From: Moniliophthora roreri
Lineage: Eukaryota > Basidiomycota > Agaricomycetes > Agaricales > Marasmiaceae
DNA: 64,000 bases
Direction: 5' to 3'
Assembly (NCBI GenBank): GCA_001466705.2
Contig: LATX02000226.1
Span: 124,001 to 188,000, forward strand
In this document: one piece after another, positions 58,751 through 64,000 of the stretch
Layout: each line of letters opens with the position of its first letter
Numbering within the stretch: the stretch's first letter is position 1
Made by a program: the position numbers and the translations under genes
The notes under the pieces: generated by a model
Told to the model about the DNA's origin: nothing
Database searches by the model: none
Seen by the model: the letters and a program-made list of their open reading frames with translations, nothing else

Positions 58751-59139
58751 AGCTAAATCTGAAAATTCCGAAAATCCCGAACTTCCTTTTTCGGCCGTCC
58801 ATACCGTTTCCCGCATTCCTCGTCGGCCAGGCCATTTCAACTTACGTTCCTCTCCTCGATGCACCGTCTCTCACTCCCCGGGTTTTACTACAACACAATC
58901 CAGAGATACCCATAACTACTATGGCACCGCTCGCACCGTCCGGATATTGTGTTAGCACTTGGACCAAGTCACCCAGAAAAAGTAACGATAAACGTATTAG
59001 CGAAAGGCTGGGAGATTTGGTAAGTGGACTGGACAGAGGATTATGGTACGCCTCGGGGTTGGGATGGATATGGGGTGGATGGACCCTGGACATCTTTGCT
59101 ACGGATTTCCGTAGGTACACATCGGAGTATTCAACTTGA
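58751..59139. other. End of the array, no gene confidently seen
   Basis: A 72-codon plus-strand frame from 58921 and a 92-codon minus-strand frame (58842-59120) overlap. Neither resembles a known family. Confidence 0.3.
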
Positions 59140-59142
59140 ATA

Positions 59143-59301
59143 CATCAGATTTTTTGACTACATCTTACAGAATTCGACAGAAAGCAAACGCCATATGCCC
59201 CAAGCCAACCTCACTATGGTATCCAGTAGTTTTGAGGGGGTTGTCTTCCATCGAATGTCGGAGGATACTGTCAGCGAAATTCTCACTGGGCCTAAACTAT
59301 A
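59143..59301. repeat. Fragment related to the interior of the hAT-like element
   Basis: Shares 'gaatacatcagat', 'caacctcact.tggtatcc', 'ttttgagggggttgtcttccatcgaatgtcgg' and 'ttctcactgggc' with 54526-54755, in the same order but with gaps. It ends about 35 bp beyond the kinase stop codon, so it probably lies in that gene's 3' UTR. Confidence 0.65.
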
Positions 59302-59334
59302 GGACTACTGTACCAAGTGGTGTTCCATGACCGC

Positions 59335-61452
59335 TCATGCCAACCGCATCATAGTGCCTCCTTTATGCCGTCTTCCAAGTAGCTTCGCCCCGTCCATATG
59401 AAGTTTGAATCCTATCTGACTTGTACGACGTCTACGTGCGCCTGCTATACCTTGAACCTGCTTCAGAACAGCAGTGTCGTTCGGGGGCCCGGCGAGCACA
59501 TTTTCCTCTTTAACCCCATCTTCGTTCCTGTTAGGACCACCCAGAGAGCCCTTTGCGTCAGCGTTGCTGCGGCTATTGTACCTCCGTCTTCTTGCATCCT
59601 CTTCCTCCATGCGATGGACTGCATATGTGACGTTGAAAGCCATCTTGAGGGCCACAATATTTGGACCGCGTCCCTCCGGTCTTCCGCCATGTACATCGGA
59701 GAGGAGAGGCGAATCCAGGGGTTCCTTGGCACCGGAAAGATTGCTATAGACACCTGGCGTCGGTGGCGGGGGTGGAGCAGGGGAAGCATTACACCATGGA
59801 TGTGCGAGGAATTCATCTATGGTATATCGTTGAGCAGGATCCACGCATAACAGGTGAGTAATGAGATCCTTCGCTGCAAAACGGTTGGTGAATGATATAA
59901 CAAAGGATTCACGAAGTCACCCACCACTTGCACTGATACCGTCCCACCAAGGGCTAGGAAACACGTAATAACCCTGAGCAACCATCTCTGCCAGGACATT
60001 GATATCTTCGTCATAGAAGGGAGGGAAACCACATAGAAGCATGTAAAGAACGCAACCCAATGCCCACATATCCACGCTTTTGCTGTACCGCTCATCCTTA
60101 ACGATTTCAGGGGCGGTATAACCGATGGTGCCTGATGACATCCTCGCCTCCTCGTTCCAAACAATCTCACTCAATCCGAAACCCGCAATCTTGACACGGC
60201 CGATTCCACCACCACCCACGCCAGGTATGAATTCACCTTCGTCCTCCTTCTCCTCGTCGTAGGAACGGTGAATTGGATTCTTCGACGGTATGATCGGTAT
60301 GCATTCAAATAGCAGATTTTCCGGCTTGATATCACGATGTACCACACCACATTCTTTGTGGAGATACTGGATACCGTGCGCAACTTGCAACATGACGTGC
60401 CGCGAGAGGTCTTCCGAGAAGTACGTGAGCTTGACGATTTGGTGGGAAAGCTCTCCGCCTTCCATCACTGAAACTCAATGTCAGACACTGTAAGGCACAA
60501 CGAGGCTTCCATGGCGCACGTTCTGACACCAAGAGGTAGCGCTCCGGCGACTCCGAGAATGATATAAGTCTTAAAATTGATGGGTGGTGGAGTCCGCGCA
60601 TGATTTGCACCTCTGGACGGCATGTAAGTAAAGATACGGAAACGAAGAGCGTCCTTACACACCTTTGAGGATGTTCGAACGCTGATAGCACATCAATGAT
60701 CAGGACCAATCCTACTCAGGCAAAGCGAAAAAAGTAGACCTCTGTTCCACGCGGCTTTTTCTTGAAATTTGGGCTCAAGTGCTTTTCTCCCACCTGTGCA
60801 AAGTATAACGTTAATTTTATGACGCCAGAGAATCGAAAGAAGGTAAAGATGCATGGTGATCGGTGTGAATGAAAGAAACAAGAGGAACAAAGGGAAAGTA
60901 CTTGGTATTGCTTACCTGTGAAGCATTGAGCTCGAACTTCTGAACAATCTTGACTGTGATACAATGAGGTTATGATGAGACGATGAAAGGATTACAGGGA
61001 TCAACACATACTAGCGACTTTCTTATTGGTAGTATGATCCAAGGCTCTGTAGACGCTCGAAAAGGTTCCACTGTGAGAAACAATTAGCGACGAGAACTGA
61101 GCGATATGAATGCGAGAAATGGATACGTACTCTCCCACCTTGTCAAGAAACTCGAAGTTCTCTAAGCCTTCATAGTAAGAAGGCGTCTGGGGCTTTGCAT
61201 TGTGTTCTTCTCTGGCAACCACCTCCTTGGGTGTAGGCAGAGCTTGAGGTTCAGAATGAGCTCGCTGCTGATTCAACTGATATCGTTGTTGAGGATGGTT
61301 CTGATCTCGAGGTGGTGCTTGAAAAGGTAGCTCTGAAACGCCATTGAAATTATAGCGGTGGTGTTCTGCATGTCCTATGAGCTTAGTAAGAAAATGCCAT
61401 GAGAGGACGATAAACAAGTCATGCCGACTGAGGAGTCCCAGCCCATGTTCAT
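59335..61452 (-). CDS. Rck2/Srk1-like protein kinase with altered DFG motif
   Basis: A CAMK-group serine/threonine kinase resembling fungal Rck2/Srk1/MAPKAP-type enzymes, which act below stress MAP kinases. The proposed start at 61452 (MNMGWDSS) splices in frame to 'LIGHAEHHRYNFNGVSELPF'. The glycine loop 'KVGDGTFSSV' and 'VAIKIVQKFELNASQ' are each completed by splicing. A 234-nt intron (60915-60682) then leads to 'RSNILKEVQIMRGLHHPSIL'. Next come 'MEGGELSHQIVKLTYFSEDL' and 'VVHRDIKPENLLFE' (catalytic HRD). The metal-binding DFG is 'VKIAGFGLSE', i.e. Gly replaces the Asp. 'GTIGYTAPEIVKDERYSKSV' and 'DMWALGCVLYMLLCGFPPFY' are normal. The last exon has 'DPAQRYTIDEFLAHPWC' and a basic tail ending at 59335. 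Seven or so introns are needed. Lysine, HRD and APE are present, so only one key residue is missing. Confidence 0.88.
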
Positions 61453-61535
61453 CTGGCTCCGAATCCGAGCCTCACTGGCAGCCGTACGGAAATTCGGTTG
61501 ACGACGATTCAAGACTGCGGAACCTGAAAAAACCC

Positions 61536-63055
61536 TCAACAAAGATGACCAATGACATAGCCCCAGATTATACCTTCGTCAATAGAGATGGTAAACCTAT
61601 CTTGGAACCTTTGCAGTAGGATTGTATCATCCGGCATCTCAGTGTCCTGTATTCCCCGATCAGTAAAGCCAAGCATATCATGTAGATAAAGTTTGTACCG
61701 TGTCTTCAAATAAGCCTGTCCAGTCGTCGTCATGGGTGACAACAACTTCCACGTCTTCTTGCTAAAGATCGAAGTTGTGGGTATTGATCGACATGATACA
61801 AGATCATGAAAATCCTACCTCTCCTGAAATGAACTCGTGGATGACCGTTAGAGGGTGATATGACTGTGGAGTTCAGGTCAAATTCCTTCAACCGTAGAAA
61901 GTAAAAAGTATAGGAGTCTTACCTCCGAAAATTCGGGGACTGGCCGAAGGGTTACTTGGTAGTTCTCGGACGCAATAGAATCGGTACTGCTACTGCTGCT
62001 ACTCCTCGAGAGCTCTGGAGTGTCACTATACCCACCACCTTGAGCGGGGAATTCACCACTATACGGCGCGCCATCTCTCTTTCGGAATAAGTCTTTTGTA
62101 TCCATGTCAGTTGCGACTAAAACTTTTGAACGTTGCCATCGCCTCGGGTTTGATACGGATATTTGGAAACCACGAACGAACATTGTTTGATTTTTTGGCA
62201 CAGGCTGGTCAAGGTCATCAGAAGTTCGGTCGGATACCGAGTCAAGTAGACGGGATTCCCGAGATAGTGAAAGCCGACCACCTGCACCAAGCCCGACGTC
62301 GAATATCAGAGCGATGCTTTGACGCGAGGATGGATTGTCGACTACTGCCATGTCCCATGCGTCCGATTTGATATGCCCAGTAACGAGGTATAATGACCCG
62401 TTGGGTGCATCCCAACCAAGCACTGCATTGACGAAATGATACCAACTTTTGGCATACTTGCGGGCATGTCGTTTAAAGGCACGATTTTCAACTGTTTGCA
62501 GGAGACTGCCACCATTGGGAAGAGAGAGAGCCGCACCGCTTCCCTTACTGAAGTTTATTTCGAATGCAGCGCCTACTCCGAGGGACGTACCACTGGAAGA
62601 ATGTTGACAGTCAGCACCAATTGCACACACGCCAATCCAAATCCGAGCACTCACGGTATTGGTACCGTGCCCCCCAAGTTTATTCCCTTAGTACTAGCAT
62701 CCAGACTGTAGACCAGTGCTCCTCTTCTGAGATGGTGTGTGGTTTCCTGCATGCAACCCGTGGTTACGAGTTGCTCGAAGTCGCTTGGGACGCTATTCCA
62801 CTGAATTGGATCATCTCTGGGGTAACAAATGTTGAATACAAAGTCGAAACGACCTTCTGCAGTGAGGATTCCAACATCTCCCACCCGTATGCCTGTGTTT
62901 CGGTGCACTTGGGGAAACGTAGGCGAAGCATTGGGCTCAGGATACCAGAGAGGAACCCCGTATTTACGGGGATAGAGGGATCTGGCATAGGTCTGACCGT
63001 CAGTGTAGCGTGGGTAACCCATGGGGTGCGGCAGTGCGACAACGTTGCGAACCAA
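61536..63055 (-). CDS. Conserved Agaricomycete protein of unknown function
   Basis: Start at 63055 ('MVRNVVALPHPMGYPRYTDG'). It has 'GIRVGDVGILTAEGRFDFVF', then an intron of about 61 nt (gtgagtg to cttccag) joining 'GGTVPIP' to 'GTSLGVGAAFEINFSKGSGA'. 'HARKYAKSWYHFVNAVLG', 'NGSLYLVTGHIKSDAWDMAV', 'TMFVRGFQISVS' and a Ser-rich stretch follow. After a further intron it reads 'YHPLTVIHEFISGE', 'DVEVVVTHDDDWTGLFEDT' and, in the last exon, 'MPDDTILLQRFQDRFTISID', ending at 61536. I recognise this as a lineage-specific family common in mushroom genomes, without a known function. No signal peptide or membrane segment is seen. It lies 84 bp upstream of the kinase's proposed start, on the same strand. 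Confidence 0.75.
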
Positions 63056-63733
63056 TGTATATCAATGTTTCTTGGGGTTTACATAACCAAGGGCGGAAGA
63101 AGAAGAGACGCAGCTAACAGCTAACAGCTATCGAGGCACAATTAAATTAAAGCTCGGCAAACTTGCCGAAGTGGGCCATCATGGGTCCGACAGCAGTTAC
63201 GAGTCCCAGTTGCTTGCAGGCGCCATGCTGGTGCATAGTTTTTCGAGAGCATGGTTTTCCTGGGGTAACGGCGATGAGAGTGAAGCATAGAAACCGAGGG
63301 GGGAAACGAACCAAATAAAATGATCTATCGACATCCCATCCATCTTATACTTTCCGTATAAGGCGCAACGCTATCAGCTCACATAAAGTGATTTTCATGC
63401 AGATACAGAATGCTCCAGACAACCGCGGGTACGAGTCTACGCGTACATACGGAAGCAGTAGAAGACCGTTGATATTTTGGGACGGTTACCTTGGTATAGG
63501 GGTTTCATGTGCTCTGGTCATCGGAACGGAAGTAAACGCCCATTGGAAGGTCGAGGTCGAGGCCTGGGTGACACGGGCGACAGGAGAGTTAGCGCTCAAC
63601 GTCAACCTTGAGCCAGCTCGCGCCTTATTACTGAGCGCTGAGCGCTGAGCGCTGAGCCTAGCGTACGCTACGGAGCTGATCTCAACGATCTCGCAGCCTA
63701 TAGCCTCCCCGAGTTATCGACCTCCGCGCTGAT
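63056..63733. other. Intergenic, with a short tandem repeat
   Basis: Presumed promoter of the preceding gene. 63301-63362 resembles part of block P copy 2 (52741-52830). 'gagcgctgagcgctgagcgctgagcc' at about 63634-63658 is a small tandem repeat. The plus-strand frame at 63388-63648 shows nothing recognisable. Confidence 0.4.
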
Positions 63734-63820
63734 CAACCATCTCGCCTGACTTTCCATTCCGGGATGCGAGTAAAATTTAATGTTTGCATCGGGGAACTGT
63801 TGGGAGGGTTGTAGTTTCAT
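63734..63820 (-). pseudogene. Internally deleted DUF6593 relic
   Basis: The start at 63820 reads 'MKLQPSQQFPDANIKFYSHP', like the family's first residues. Within about 75 bp it runs into 'cgggatggaaagtcaggcgagatggttgatc', which resembles the sequence around the stop codon of gene A ('...aaaagatcaggcgagatgattga'). The body of the gene is missing. Its 5' flank ('gggagtgccaagaacacac' at about 63.88 kb) matches the flanks of the other DUF6593 copies. Confidence 0.6.
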
Positions 63821-64000
63821 GGTCAGGAATGGGAGTGGGAGACTCGGAGCATAATGGTCTTTTCAAGTATATCGTCTGCACAGCTATGGGAGTGCCAAGA
63901 ACACACACAAGGCCTTGTACCAGCTACCATGTACAGTTTCGTAAGTGGAACACCATCGCTGTGACCCGAGAATCCAAGTGCCATTTGATTACTCGTTTCA

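Noticed and set aside
59398..59850. 150-codon plus-strand frame opposite the kinase
   Set aside because: Antisense to the conserved kinase C-terminal exon (DPAQRYTIDEFLAHPW).
62564..63124. 186-codon plus-strand frame at 62.6-63.1 kb
   Set aside because: Antisense shadow of the conserved hypothetical gene, whose minus-strand exons splice coherently.

Overview
The window is nuclear DNA of a filamentous basidiomycete, most likely an Agaricomycete. The evidence is short GT-AG introns of about 45-70 nt, fungal Zn2Cys6 regulators, DUF6593-type proteins, a basidiomycete-style Rck2-like kinase, and Plavaka/MULE/Harbinger transposon remains of the sort common in mushroom genomes. No prokaryotic, organellar or rDNA signal was seen. 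Species cannot be named from this sequence.

Region 1 (about 1-27,776) is an AT-rich transposon graveyard. All recognisable coding sequence is broken by stops and frameshifts: a Mutator-like (MULE) transposase with a SWIM zinc finger (1.35-4.5 kb, minus), a PIF/Harbinger transposase C-terminus (about 7.05-7.38 kb, minus), a Plavaka/CACTA-like transposase (9.0-13.3 kb, minus), an Spt5-like (NGN/KOW-like) repeat-borne coding region (13.5-18.25 kb, plus), unknown repeat-borne coding remains (22.7-26.3 kb) and a Harbinger N-terminus (26.9-27.8 kb, minus). A ~745-bp family of CACTA-ended miniature elements with 3-bp target duplications is scattered here, one inserted inside another. Two single Ns (15527, 21232) each join two copies of the same sequence and look like unmerged contig overlaps, so the apparent duplications beside them are probably not real.

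Region 2 (about 27.8-35.2 kb) is ordinary euchromatin. It holds the XPF/Rad1 repair endonuclease (plus, about ten or more exons, nuclease motif intact), a convergent 2-oxoglutarate/Fe(II) dioxygenase-like gene (minus), and a broken fragment of a paralogue of that oxygenase on the other side of XPF.

Region 3 (about 36-58.8 kb) is a segmental-duplication array. The repeated unit, read left to right, is a pair of minus-strand DUF6593 genes, a conserved segment 'S1', a conserved hypothetical gene 'M', a Zn2Cys6 transcription factor, and a non-coding block 'P'. One complete unit, a partial 3,354-bp M+TF duplication, a second unit and a third unit lacking the TF are present. The three TF copies look intact. 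Most DUF6593 copies in the array are decayed, and some share the same lesion, so decay preceded duplication. Non-autonomous DNA elements sit in the flanks, including a 1,335-bp hAT-like element with a perfect 8-bp target duplication for which another unit supplies the empty site.

Region 4 (about 59.3-63.1 kb) has two minus-strand single-copy genes. One is an Rck2/Srk1-like protein kinase whose DFG motif reads GFG. The other is a conserved Agaricomycete protein of unknown function. The window ends with an internally deleted DUF6593 relic. No operon-like cooperation is expected. The regional logic is repeat decay on the left, housekeeping genes in the middle, and a recently amplified accessory gene array on the right.
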